Assembly (NCBI GenBank): GCA_946480565.1
Contig: CAMLKR010000117.1
Coordinates: 1-7,228, forward strand
Reading direction: 5' to 3'
Length of the DNA: 7,228 nucleotides
From: an uncultured Arenimonas sp.
Lineage (GTDB): Bacteria; Pseudomonadota; Gammaproteobacteria; Xanthomonadales; Xanthomonadaceae
This document shows positions 1-6,571 of the stretch, in pieces. The position numbers and the translations under genes were made by a program. Position 1 is the stretch's first letter; each line of letters begins with the position of its first letter. The notes below the pieces were generated by a model. That model was given only the letters and a program-made list of their open reading frames with translations. It was not told the DNA's origin and did not search any database.

Positions 1-55
1 GTTCTGCCCGGCCGGCCAGCACGGCCCCTTCCTGCTGCACGGCTGGTTCGCATGA
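1..55 (+). CDS. imuB: C-terminal end of probable ImuB, Y-family polymerase-like protein (partial)
   Basis: Reading from base 2, an open frame gives the 17 residues [17 protein letters not shown] and then a TGA at 53-55. The ending 'LHG-W/L-FA' matches what I recall of ImuB C-termini, and ImuB is the usual gene immediately before dnaE2. ImuB is a catalytically inactive relative of DinB that links DnaE2 to the sliding clamp during damage-induced mutagenesis. Its TGA overlaps the dnaE2 start codon as ATGA, which indicates translational coupling within one operon. Only the tail is present, so the polymerase-like domain and clamp-binding motif cannot be checked. The call rests on the tail and the neighbour; reading the bases to the left of the window would settle it. 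Confidence 0.7.
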   Translation, partial: FCPAGQHGPFLLHGWFA

Positions 56-3000
56 GCCTGCCGGTCTATGCCGAGCTGCACTGCCTGAGCCAGTTCAGCT
101 TCGGGCGCGGCGCCTCGAGCGCGGCCGAGCTGTTCCAGCGTGCGAAGCAGCAGGGCTACACCGCGCTGGCGATCACCGACGAATGCACCCTGGCCGGCAT
201 CGTGCGCGCGCACGAAGCCGCCCGCGAAGCCGGCCTGAAGCTGATCGTCGGCAGCGAATTCACCCTCGACTGCGGCCTGAAGCTGGTGCTGCTGGTCGAA
301 GACCTCGCGGGCTACCGGAATCTCTGCCGGCTGATCACCACCGCGCGCCGGCGCAGCGCCAAGGGCGAATACCGGATCGGCCGGGACGACTTCCACGGCG
401 GGCTCGAGGGCCTGCTGGCGCTGTGGCTGCCCGGCCGCGAGCCGCGCCGCGAGCAAGGCGAGTGGCTGCGGACAATGTTCCCGGACCGCACCTGGCTGGC
501 GGTGGAACTGCACCGCGGTCCGGACGATGCGCAGCGCCAGCAGCAGCTTCTGGCGCTGGCCGGCACCCTGGGCCTGCCCGCCGTCGCCAGCGGCGACGCG
601 CACATGCACGTGCGCTCGCGGCGTGCGCTGCAGGATGTGCTCACCGCGACCCGCTGGCGCCTGCCGGTGGCCGAAGCCGGCGCGCACCTGTTCCCGAACG
701 GCGAACGCCACCTGCGCACGCGCCGGGCGCTGGCGGCCGCGCATCCGGCCGCGCTGATGGAGGAATCGGCGCGCATCGCCGCGCGCTGCCGGTTCGGCAT
801 GGGCGAGGTGAAATACCAGTACCCGCGCGAACTGGTGCCCGAAGGACAGACGCCGACCGGCTGGCTGCGCGAACTGACCCGGCGCGGCATCCGCGACCGC
901 TGGCCGCAAGGCGCGCCCCACGGCACGCTGCGGCAGATCGCCCGCGAGCTGAAGCTGATCGCCGAACTGCGCTACGAGGCCTTCTTCCTGACGGTCGAGG
1001 ACGTGGTGCGTTACGCCCGCAGCCAGGGCATCCTGTGCCAGGGCCGCGGTTCGGCGGCCAACTCCGCCGTGTGTTACGCGCTGGGCATCACCGCGGTGGA
1101 TCCGGCGCAGACGCGGCTGCTGTTCGGGCGCTTCCTGTCGAAGGAGCGCAACGAGCCGCCCGACATCGACGTGGATTTCGAACACGAGCGGCGCGAACAG
1201 GTCATCCAGTACCTCTACCGCAAGTACGGCCGCGAGCGCGCCGCGCTGGCGGCGACGGTGATCTGCTACCGCGGCAAGAGCGCCGTGCGCGACGTCGCCC
1301 GGGCCCTGGGGCTGCCCCCGGACCAGGTCGATTCGCTGACCCGGGCGCTGTCGTGGTGGGACAGCCTGGACGACGCAAGCGAGCGCATGCGCGAACGCGG
1401 CTTCGACCCCGACAGCCCGCTGATGCGCCGCGTGCTGGCGCTCGCCACCGAGCTGCTGGGCGCACCGCGCCACCTCAGCCAGCACGTCGGCGGCTTCGTC
1501 ATCTCCGACCAGCCGCTGCACCACCTGGTGCCGGTGCAGAACGCGGCGATGGCCGAGCGCACCATCATCGAATGGGACAAGGACGACCTGGAAACCCTGG
1601 GCCTGCTGAAGGTGGACTGCCTGGCGCTGGGCATGCTGACCGCGATCCGCAAATGCCTGGCGCTGCTGGAGCGGCACCACGGCATCGCCCACACCATGGC
1701 GTCCATACCGGCCGACGATCCGCCCACCTACGCCATGATCCAGCGCGCCGACACCGTCGGCGTGTTCCAGATCGAGTCGCGGGCGCAGATGGCGATGCTG
1801 CCGCGGCTGAAACCGCGGAACTACTACGACCTGGTGATCCAGGTGGCCATCGTCCGGCCCGGCCCGATCCAGGGCGACATGGTCCACCCCTACCTGCGCC
1901 GGCGCCAGGGCAAGGAGGCGGTGGACTATCCCAGCGAGGCGCTGGAGAAGGTGCTCAAGCGCACCCTCGGCATCCCGCTGTTCCAAGAACAGGTGATGGA
2001 GCTGACCATCGTCGCCGCCGGTTTTTCGCCCGGCCGCGCCGACGCGGTGCGGCGCGGCATGGCCGCCTGGAAGCGCAAGGGCGGGCTGCTGGAATTCCGC
2101 GACGACCTGTTCGCCGGCATGGCCGAGCGCGGCTACACCCGCGAATACGCCGAACGCATCTTTTCCCAGATCGAGGGCTTCGCCGACTACGGCTTCCCGG
2201 AATCGCACGCCGCCAGCTTCGCCCTGCTCACCTACGTCAGCTGCTGGCTGAAACGGCACCATCCGGCCGCCTTCACCTGCGCGCTGATGAACTCGCAGCC
2301 GCTGGGCTTCTACAGCAACAGCCAGCTGGTGCAGGACGTCCGCCGCCACGGCGTGCCGGTGCGGCCGGTGGACGTGCGCCACAGCGACTGGGACAACACG
2401 CTGGAATCCGCGAACGGCAGCGACATGCACCAGCCAGCCCTGCGCCTGGGCCTGCGCGAGATCTCCGGCCTGCCGGCGGCCACGGCCGAAGCGGTGATGG
2501 CGGCGCGCGCGCGCTCCGCCTTCACCAGCGTCGAGGACCTGTGCCACCGCGCCAACCTGGACGAGCGCGCCCGCGCCCTGCTGGCCGAGGCCGGTGCGCT
2601 CAGGGGGCTGGCCGGGCACCGGCACCGCGCCCGCTGGGCCATCGCCGGCGTCGAGGCGCAGTTGCCGCTGTTCGACGCCTCGCCGCGGGAGCAGGCGGTC
2701 ACCCTGCCCGTGCCCAGCGCCGGCGAGGACCTGCTGGCCGACTACGCGCGCCTGGGCCTGAGCCTGGGTCCGCATCCGATGAAACTGCTGCGCAAACAGC
2801 TGACCGCGCGCCGCTACCGGCCTTCACGCGAACTCCTGGACCTGGCGCACGGCAGCCCGGTGCGGGTGGCCGGCCTGGTCACCGGCCGACAGCGGCCGCA
2901 GACCGCGACCGGCGTCACCTTCGTCACGCTCGAGGACGAAGACGGCCCGGTCAACGTGGTGGTCTGGCGGGACCTGGGCGAGCGCCAGCGCCGGGTGCTG

Positions 3001-3135
3001 GTGGAGTCCCGGGTGATGGGCGTGGACGGCAGGCTCGAGACCATGGACGGCGTGCGGCACCTGGTCGCCCACCGGCTGCACGACGAAAGCGCGCTTGCCG
3101 GCCAACTGCATTCGGTGTCGCGCGACTTCCGCTGA
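52..3135 (+). CDS. dnaE2: Error-prone DNA polymerase DnaE2 (ImuC)
   Basis: This is a 1027-residue C-family DNA polymerase, the translesion paralogue of the replicative Pol III alpha subunit. It works with ImuA/ImuB in SOS mutagenesis. The N-terminal PHP domain (about 5-190) begins [12 protein letters not shown]; the second histidine of the canonical HxH is Leu12, as is usual in DnaE2, so the ancestral metal site is incomplete. The polymerase domain has GRGSAANS (331-338), PDIDVDF (370-376) with catalytic Asp371 and Asp373, and the third aspartate in [10 protein letters not shown] (Asp522). IVRPGPIQG (600-608) and FPESHAASF (715-723) are family signatures. A C-terminal OB fold lies at about 937-975, and the protein ends SRDFR, as many DnaE2 proteins do. 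Length is normal and nothing appears broken. The ATG overlaps the preceding stop (ATGA); no strong ribosome site precedes it, only a weak GGCTGG at 41-46, so coupling to imuB is likely. A LexA site would lie upstream of imuA, outside the window. Confidence 0.96.
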   Translation: MSLPVYAELHCLSQFSFGRGASSAAELFQRAKQQGYTALAITDECTLAGIVRAHEAAREAGLKLIVGSEFTLDCGLKLVLLVEDLAGYRNLCRLITTARRRSAKGEYRIGRDDFHGGLEGLLALWLPGREPRREQGEWLRTMFPDRTWLAVELHRGPDDAQRQQQLLALAGTLGLPAVASGDAHMHVRSRRALQDVLTATRWRLPVAEAGAHLFPNGERHLRTRRALAAAHPAALMEESARIAARCRFGMGEVKYQYPRELVPEGQTPTGWLRELTRRGIRDRWPQGAPHGTLRQIARELKLIAELRYEAFFLTVEDVVRYARSQGILCQGRGSAANSAVCYALGITAVDPAQTRLLFGRFLSKERNEPPDIDVDFEHERREQVIQYLYRKYGRERAALAATVICYRGKSAVRDVARALGLPPDQVDSLTRALSWWDSLDDASERMRERGFDPDSPLMRRVLALATELLGAPRHLSQHVGGFVISDQPLHHLVPVQNAAMAERTIIEWDKDDLETLGLLKVDCLALGMLTAIRKCLALLERHHGIAHTMASIPADDPPTYAMIQRADTVGVFQIESRAQMAMLPRLKPRNYYDLVIQVAIVRPGPIQGDMVHPYLRRRQGKEAVDYPSEALEKVLKRTLGIPLFQEQVMELTIVAAGFSPGRADAVRRGMAAWKRKGGLLEFRDDLFAGMAERGYTREYAERIFSQIEGFADYGFPESHAASFALLTYVSCWLKRHHPAAFTCALMNSQPLGFYSNSQLVQDVRRHGVPVRPVDVRHSDWDNTLESANGSDMHQPALRLGLREISGLPAATAEAVMAARARSAFTSVEDLCHRANLDERARALLAEAGALRGLAGHRHRARWAIAGVEAQLPLFDASPREQAVTLPVPSAGEDLLADYARLGLSLGPHPMKLLRKQLTARRYRPSRELLDLAHGSPVRVAGLVTGRQRPQTATGVTFVTLEDEDGPVNVVVWRDLGERQRRVLVESRVMGVDGRLETMDGVRHLVAHRLHDESALAGQLHSVSRDFR

Positions 3136-3150
3136 CCCCCCCGGTCAGCG
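3130..3150. terminator. Hairpin holding both convergent stop codons (possible bidirectional terminator)
   Basis: The arms CGCTGACC (3130-3137) and GGTCAGCG (3143-3150) form a perfect 8-bp stem around a loop of five Cs. The dnaE2 TGA (3133-3135) sits in one arm and the phosphoesterase TGA, read on the other strand (3147-3145), sits in the other. No T-run follows on either side, so it lacks the usual rho-independent signature. It might slow polymerase or protect mRNA 3' ends from both directions, or simply reflect matching stop contexts in GC-rich DNA. Confidence 0.4.
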
Positions 3151-3945
3151 ATCCAGCGCCAGCACCGACGTCGCCGCGCAGACGAAGCCGGCCGTGGCAT
3201 CGAAATCCCAGCGTTCCACCCGGGCCTCGGCGGCGCCCCGGGCGTACTCGAGCACATTGACCGAGTTCGGCCGGCCGTCCCGCACCCGGCGCGATACCGC
3301 GGTGCCCGCCTGCACGCACCAGGCGCGGCGCTGCAGCGCCGGGAAACGCAGCGACAGGGGGCGCACGAAGGGCCAGTGGATATGCCCGCCCATCACGACG
3401 TCGGCACCGGCGGCCACCCAGGCCGGCACCGCCTCGGCGTGGCCGCGCAACAGGTTGTGCCGTTCGCGGGCGTCGGGCACGTCCACCGGCTGGTGCGTCA
3501 CGACCACGCGCAGCTGGTCGGGCCGCGCCGCACGGAGCCGGGAGGCCACCGCGGCGATCTGCGCGGCCGACACCTCGCCGTGCTTGTGCCGCCGCGCACG
3601 GGTGGTGTTGACCGTGACCACCCGCAAACCGGCGATATCGAGCTCGGGCTCGAGCTCGGGACCGAAGGCCTCCACGAAACCGCGATAGGGCGCCAACAGG
3701 CGGGTGGCGAGGTCGAACAGCGGGAGGTCGTGGTTGCCGGGAATCACCAGGCGCCGCGGCACGGCGAGCCGGTCGCAGAAAAGCCGCGCCCGCGCGAACT
3801 GACGACGCCGGGCGCGCTGGGTGATGTCGCCGGAAAGCAGCAGCACATCGGGCGGACGACCGGCCACCATCGCGACCAGCGCCTCGACGACCTCGGCCCG
3901 TTCGGTGCCGAAGTGCGGATCCGAAACCTGCAGCAGGCGGATCAT
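3145..3945 (-). CDS. Calcineurin-like metallophosphoesterase, CpdA/Icc-like
   Basis: This 266-residue protein carries the complete binuclear metal site of calcineurin-type phosphoesterases: DPH (Asp9, His11), SGD (Asp40), GNHD (Asn71, His72), TH (His151) and GHIH (His188, His190). There is no signal peptide or membrane segment, so it should be cytoplasmic. Size and motif spacing resemble class III cyclic-nucleotide phosphodiesterases (CpdA/Icc), but this family also cleaves nucleotide-lipid and other phosphoesters, so the substrate is not determined. I chose the ATG at 3945-3943 because it overlaps the TGA of the upstream lipid kinase as ATGA and leads directly into the MIRLLQVSDPH core. A start at 4023 would add 26 low-complexity Arg/Ala residues lying wholly over the kinase gene. 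Co-translation with the kinase hints at related roles in lipid or phosphate metabolism; this is inference. The region around residues 96-103 (PELEPELD) is a small internal duplication. Confidence 0.88.
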   Translation of the reverse strand: MIRLLQVSDPHFGTERAEVVEALVAMVAGRPPDVLLLSGDITQRARRRQFARARLFCDRLAVPRRLVIPGNHDLPLFDLATRLLAPYRGFVEAFGPELEPELDIAGLRVVTVNTTRARRHKHGEVSAAQIAAVASRLRAARPDQLRVVVTHQPVDVPDARERHNLLRGHAEAVPAWVAAGADVVMGGHIHWPFVRPLSLRFPALQRRAWCVQAGTAVSRRVRDGRPNSVNVLEYARGAAEARVERWDFDATAGFVCAATSVLALDR

Positions 3946-4901
3946 CCGACCGCCACGCGGTCTTCGGGCGCCGGCAGCATCAGCAGCAGCGGCTGCGGAC
4001 CGACGTCGAACACGAGAGGACATGCCAACTGGAGAATCTCGCCATCCAGCGCGACCTTCACCCGGCGCCTGCCCCGCGGCGCCACGCGGATACGCCGGAT
4101 CGGGAAGCTCTCGACCGTGTCGGCTTCGCCCAGCTGCCCCATCGCACCGCGCAAGGCCAGCCCCAGGATGGCCAGCGGGCCGATGGGCTTGAGCATCACC
4201 GCGGCCAGGCAGCCCTGGTCGATGGCGTCGGCCTCGGCAATCCCGATGCGGGCCAACTGGAGCCGGTTGTTGCCGATGAAAAGGGTGGGCGTGCGCACCG
4301 AACGGCGTTCGCCGCGGCTTTCGATATCCAGCTGCAGCTGCCGGTAACCCGACACCAGGGTGCGCAGGCCGGAGAAGGCGGCGATGAGGCGGCTGCGGCC
4401 GAACTGCTGCTTGAAGGCCTCCCGGTCCTCCAGCAGCTTGGGGTACAGGCCGAGGCTGGCATTGACGAGGAAGGGCTGGCCGTTCACCCGCCCGACCTGC
4501 ACCGGGGTGGCCGTGGCGCGCAGCAGCGCGCGGCTGGATGCACCGATTTCCTGGGAAATCCCGTGGACACGACCGAAATAATTGAACGTGCCCTGCGGCA
4601 GCACGCCCAGGGGCACGCCCGTGCCGACCAGATGCCGGGCCGCGGCGTTGAGCGTGCCGTCACCGCCGGCGGCCACGACGATGCCGGCGGCTGCCTTCGC
4701 CCGCTCGGTCGCTTCGGCAAGCCGCCGCGCCAGCGTCCCCGGGCCGTCCACCCCCAGCAGATGGACCTCTCGTCCGCCCTCGCGCAGGGTTTCGCGGATG
4801 ACCGTCACGGCATCGCAGGCGTCGTGGCGGCCCGAGCCTGCGTTGATCACCACGAAGAACGGCGCGTCGGAGAAATCGGCGGGAGCCGGGGAATCATTCA
4901 T
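3942..4901 (-). CDS. Diacylglycerol kinase / YegS-type lipid kinase family protein
   Basis: The 319-residue product has the DAGK catalytic-domain layout: a nucleotide-binding start FFVVINAGSG (about 15-24), the hallmark GGDGTLN (79-85), the LPQGTFNYFGR loop (101-111; commonly LPxGTxNDFAR), and a C-terminal beta-domain with the DGE motif (286-288). Enzymes of this fold phosphorylate diacylglycerol, phosphatidylglycerol or sphingoid lipids using ATP. The Tyr in GTFNYF where many members have Asp is noticeable, and the substrate cannot be assigned. No signal peptide or transmembrane helix is evident, so it is probably a soluble or peripherally membrane-bound enzyme. The ATG at 4901-4899 is the first plausible start after the terminator and is preceded by a weak GGGG. 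It heads a two-gene unit with the phosphoesterase, sharing four bases (ATGA). Transcription should begin in the 59 bases between the upstream terminator and this start. Confidence 0.9.
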   Translation of the reverse strand: MNDSPAPADFSDAPFFVVINAGSGRHDACDAVTVIRETLREGGREVHLLGVDGPGTLARRLAEATERAKAAAGIVVAAGGDGTLNAAARHLVGTGVPLGVLPQGTFNYFGRVHGISQEIGASSRALLRATATPVQVGRVNGQPFLVNASLGLYPKLLEDREAFKQQFGRSRLIAAFSGLRTLVSGYRQLQLDIESRGERRSVRTPTLFIGNNRLQLARIGIAEADAIDQGCLAAVMLKPIGPLAILGLALRGAMGQLGEADTVESFPIRRIRVAPRGRRRVKVALDGEILQLACPLVFDVGPQPLLLMLPAPEDRVAVG

Positions 4902-4960
4902 GCCCCGAGGCTAACCCCTGCACCGTGAGGGAAGGATTAAGCGGCGCCCCGCCGCCGGCC
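4902..4960 (-). promoter_or_regulatory. Leader and probable promoter region of the lipid kinase operon
   Basis: This gap lies between the tRNA terminator and the kinase ATG, so a promoter for the kinase/phosphoesterase pair is expected here or inside the terminator. On the minus strand I see only a weak -10-like TTAATC and no matching -35. A GC-rich inverted repeat, GCGGCG-CCC-CGCCGC at 4941-4955 (6-bp stem, 3-base loop), follows the T-run. No known riboswitch or operator is recognised. The assignment is by position only. Confidence 0.25.
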
Positions 4961-4988
4961 AAAAAAAAAGCCGCCCTCGTGGGGCGGC
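4961..4988 (-). terminator. Rho-independent terminator after tRNA-Thr
   Basis: On the minus strand GCCGCCC (4988-4982) pairs perfectly with GGGCGGC (4976-4970) across a 5-base loop, followed at once by nine Ts (4969-4961). It starts 13 bases beyond the tRNA CCA end. It should end the tRNA transcript and any read-through from ispH, and separates both from the lipid kinase operon. In the opposite direction only CCTTT follows, so it is essentially one-directional. Confidence 0.93.
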
Positions 4989-5001
4989 CCTTTCTGCTGC
5001 T

Positions 5002-5077
5002 TGGTGCCGGAGATAGGAATCGAACCTACGACCCCATCATTACGAATGACGTGCTCTACCAACTGAGCTACTCCGGC
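5002..5077 (-). tRNA. tRNA-Thr, anticodon CGU
   Basis: The 76-nt minus-strand sequence folds as a full cloverleaf. The acceptor GCCGGAG pairs with CTCCGGC (7 bp). The D arm is GCTC/GAGC around AGTTGGTA. The anticodon stem CGTCA/TGATG (one G-U pair) encloses the 7-base loop TTCGTAA. The variable region is GGGTC, and the T arm GTAGG/CCTAT (one G-U pair) carries TTCGATT. The discriminator A and CCA end are encoded. The anticodon CGU (genomic 5044-5042) reads ACG, a threonine codon expected to be frequent in a GC-rich genome. Overall it resembles E. coli thrW. It sits downstream of ispH on the same strand with its own probable promoter and terminator. Confidence 0.97.
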
Positions 5078-5086
5078 GGAGCGCGG

Positions 5087-5116
5087 ATTCTAGGCTTCGG
5101 CGCCCCCCGGGGTCAA
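5087..5116 (-). promoter_or_regulatory. Probable sigma-70 promoter of tRNA-Thr, overlapping the ispH stop
   Basis: On the minus strand TTGACC (5116-5111) and TAGAAT (5092-5087) make good -35 and -10 boxes with an 18-base spacer. Transcription would start around 5080, a few bases before the mature tRNA 5' end at 5077. The stretch after the -10 (CCGCGCTCC) is GC-rich, as in stringently controlled stable-RNA promoters. The TGA stop of ispH (5115-5113) lies inside the -35 box. The boxes are visible; activity and stringent control are inferred. Confidence 0.6.
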
Positions 5117-6063
5117 TTTACCAGGGCGATCCGCAGTTCCCTGGGCAGGGCGAAGACCACGTTCTCGGGCTCCCCTTCCAGGTGTTCGACCGCCCCGGCC
5201 CCCAGCTCGCGCAGGCGGGACACGACCCCTTCGACCAGCACCTCGGGCGCCGACGCCCCGGCCGTCACGCCCACCCGCCGGGCATCGGCGACCCAGGCCG
5301 GGTCGATGTGCTCGGCGCCGTCGATCAGGAAGGCCCGGGCGCCCTGCTTCTCCGCCAGCTCGCGCAGGCGGTTGGAGTTGGAGCTGTTCACCGATCCCAC
5401 CACCAGCACCACGTCGCACTGTTCGGCGAGCAGGCGCACGGCGTCCTGGCGGTTCTGGGTGGCGTAGCAGATGTCGTCGTGCTTCGGGCCCTGGATGGCC
5501 GGGAAACGCGCCTGCAGGGCGGCGATGATCTCGCGGGTGTCGTCCACGCTCAGGGTGGTCTGGGTGGTGTAGGCCAGGTTGCCGGGCTGGGTCGGTTCCA
5601 GGGTGGCGACGCCGGCGACGTCCTCGACCAGGTGGATGTGGTTGTCGCCATGCTCGCGCCGCCACTGCCCCATCGTGCCTTCGACCTCGGGATGGCCCGC
5701 GTGGCCGATCAGCACCACGTCGCGGCCGGCGCGGCAGTGCCGGGCCACCTCGATGTGCACCTTGGTCACCAGCGGGCAGGTGGCGTCGAACACCTTCAGG
5801 CCGCGCCGCTCGGCCTCCGCGCGCACCGCCTGGGAAACGCCGTGGGCGCTGAAGATGACGGTGGCTCCGGCCGGCACCTCGTCGAGTTCCTCGACGAAGA
5901 TGGCGCCGCGCTGGCGAAGGTCCTCGACCACGAAGCGGTTGTGCACCACCTCGTGCCGCACGTAGATGGGCGCGCCCAGCGACTCGATGGCGCGCTTGAC
6001 GATCTCGATGGCGCGGTCGACGCCGGCGCAGAAGCCGCGGGGATTGGCGAGCAGGACGTCCAT
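5113..6063 (-). CDS. ispH: 4-hydroxy-3-methylbut-2-enyl diphosphate reductase IspH (LytB)
   Basis: IspH performs the last step of the MEP pathway, reducing HMBPP to IPP and DMAPP with a [4Fe-4S] cluster; it is cytosolic. The 316-residue product has the three cluster cysteines at Cys12 (PRGFCAGV), Cys96 (DATCPLV) and Cys199 ([11 protein letters not shown]). Substrate and catalytic residues His41, His74, His124, Glu126 (GHPEVEGT), Thr167, the SSN triad at 227-229 and Ser271 all align with E. coli numbering within two positions. Nothing is missing. I chose the ATG at 6063-6061, which begins [14 protein letters not shown] as in homologues; an in-frame ATG at 6132 would add 23 Arg-rich residues over the lspA gene. 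It follows lspA by 7 bases and is the last protein gene of the ileS-lspA-ispH unit. No terminator separates it from tRNA-Thr, so its transcript probably runs to the terminator at 4988-4961. Confidence 0.97.
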   Translation of the reverse strand: MDVLLANPRGFCAGVDRAIEIVKRAIESLGAPIYVRHEVVHNRFVVEDLRQRGAIFVEELDEVPAGATVIFSAHGVSQAVRAEAERRGLKVFDATCPLVTKVHIEVARHCRAGRDVVLIGHAGHPEVEGTMGQWRREHGDNHIHLVEDVAGVATLEPTQPGNLAYTTQTTLSVDDTREIIAALQARFPAIQGPKHDDICYATQNRQDAVRLLAEQCDVVLVVGSVNSSNSNRLRELAEKQGARAFLIDGAEHIDPAWVADARRVGVTAGASAPEVLVEGVVSRLRELGAGAVEHLEGEPENVVFALPRELRIALVN

Positions 6064-6070
6064 GGCGCGA

Positions 6071-6571
6071 TTATCCGCCCTTCGACGCCGGTTCAGGCGC
6101 CTTGAAGCTGAACAGGACCAGGGCCACGGCACCGGCGACGATGGCCGAATCGGCGACGTTGAAGGCCGGCCAGTGGTAGCTGCCGTAGTACCAGTCGACG
6201 AAGTCCACGACGTAGCCGTAGCGGACCCGGTCGACCAGGTTGCCCAGCGCCCCGGCGATGACCAGGGCGAACGGCAGGGCCGTGCGCCAGTCCGAGCGCG
6301 GGGTGCGGGCCAGCACCACCGCCAGCACCACGCTGATGACCACCGCCAGCCCGCTGAAGAACCAGCGCTGCCAGCCGCCGGCGTCGGACAGGAAGCTGAA
6401 GGCGGCGCCGTAGTTGTGCACCAGGGTCCAGTTCCAGAACCCGTCGATCACCGGCACCGGCTGGCGGTAGACCAGGCTGGCCGTGGCCCAGGCCTTGCTC
6501 CACTGGTCGGCGACGATCAGCAGCGCCGACAGCCCCAGCCAGGACAGCGCGTTCGGCCTCGGCAGCGGCAT
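6071..6571 (-). CDS. lspA: Lipoprotein signal peptidase II LspA
   Basis: LspA is the inner-membrane aspartyl protease that cuts signal peptides from diacylglyceryl-modified prolipoproteins. The 166-residue product has four hydrophobic segments (about 9-28, 67-88, 98-114, 138-158) and all family motifs: DQWSK (Asp22), [10 protein letters not shown] (Asn53), GNLVDR (Asn111, Arg115), VVDF (Asp123) and FNVADSAI (Asp141). Asp123 and Asp141 correspond to the catalytic pair Asp124/Asp143 of Pseudomonas aeruginosa LspA. I place the start at the ATG 6571-6569, which shares one base with the ileS stop (TGATG) and puts Asp22 at the usual distance. A GTG at 6580 would add three residues (169 total) and cannot be excluded. 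The TAA stop at 6073-6071 lies 7 bases before ispH. The three genes are almost certainly cotranscribed. Confidence 0.96.
   Translation of the reverse strand: MPLPRPNALSWLGLSALLIVADQWSKAWATASLVYRQPVPVIDGFWNWTLVHNYGAAFSFLSDAGGWQRWFFSGLAVVISVVLAVVLARTPRSDWRTALPFALVIAGALGNLVDRVRYGYVVDFVDWYYGSYHWPAFNVADSAIVAGAVALVLFSFKAPEPASKGG

Noticed and set aside
183..3260. A 1025-codon open frame on the same strand as dnaE2, in another frame
   Set aside because: The translation is dominated by Arg, Pro, Ala and Gly with no domain motifs, typical of a shadow frame in GC-rich DNA, while dnaE2 has all expected catalytic motifs.
3946..4023. Upstream start extending the phosphoesterase by 26 residues
   Set aside because: The extra residues are low-complexity Arg/Ala and lie over the kinase C-terminus; the ATGA-coupled start at 3945 fits the family better.
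3376..4347. A 323-codon + strand open frame across the phosphoesterase/kinase junction
   Set aside because: It spans two well-supported minus-strand genes and shows no domain; codon-bias shadow.
4961..4969. Run of nine As as a possible phase-variation tract
   Set aside because: On the minus strand it is the T-run of a textbook terminator and lies outside any coding sequence.
5182..6105. A 307-codon open frame on the + strand opposite ispH
   Set aside because: It is antisense to a fully intact ispH, has His/Gly/Val-rich composition and no recognisable motif; a mirror of ispH codon bias.
6064..6132. Upstream start extending IspH by 23 residues
   Set aside because: The extension overlaps the lspA 3' end and is absent from the standard IspH start [14 protein letters not shown].
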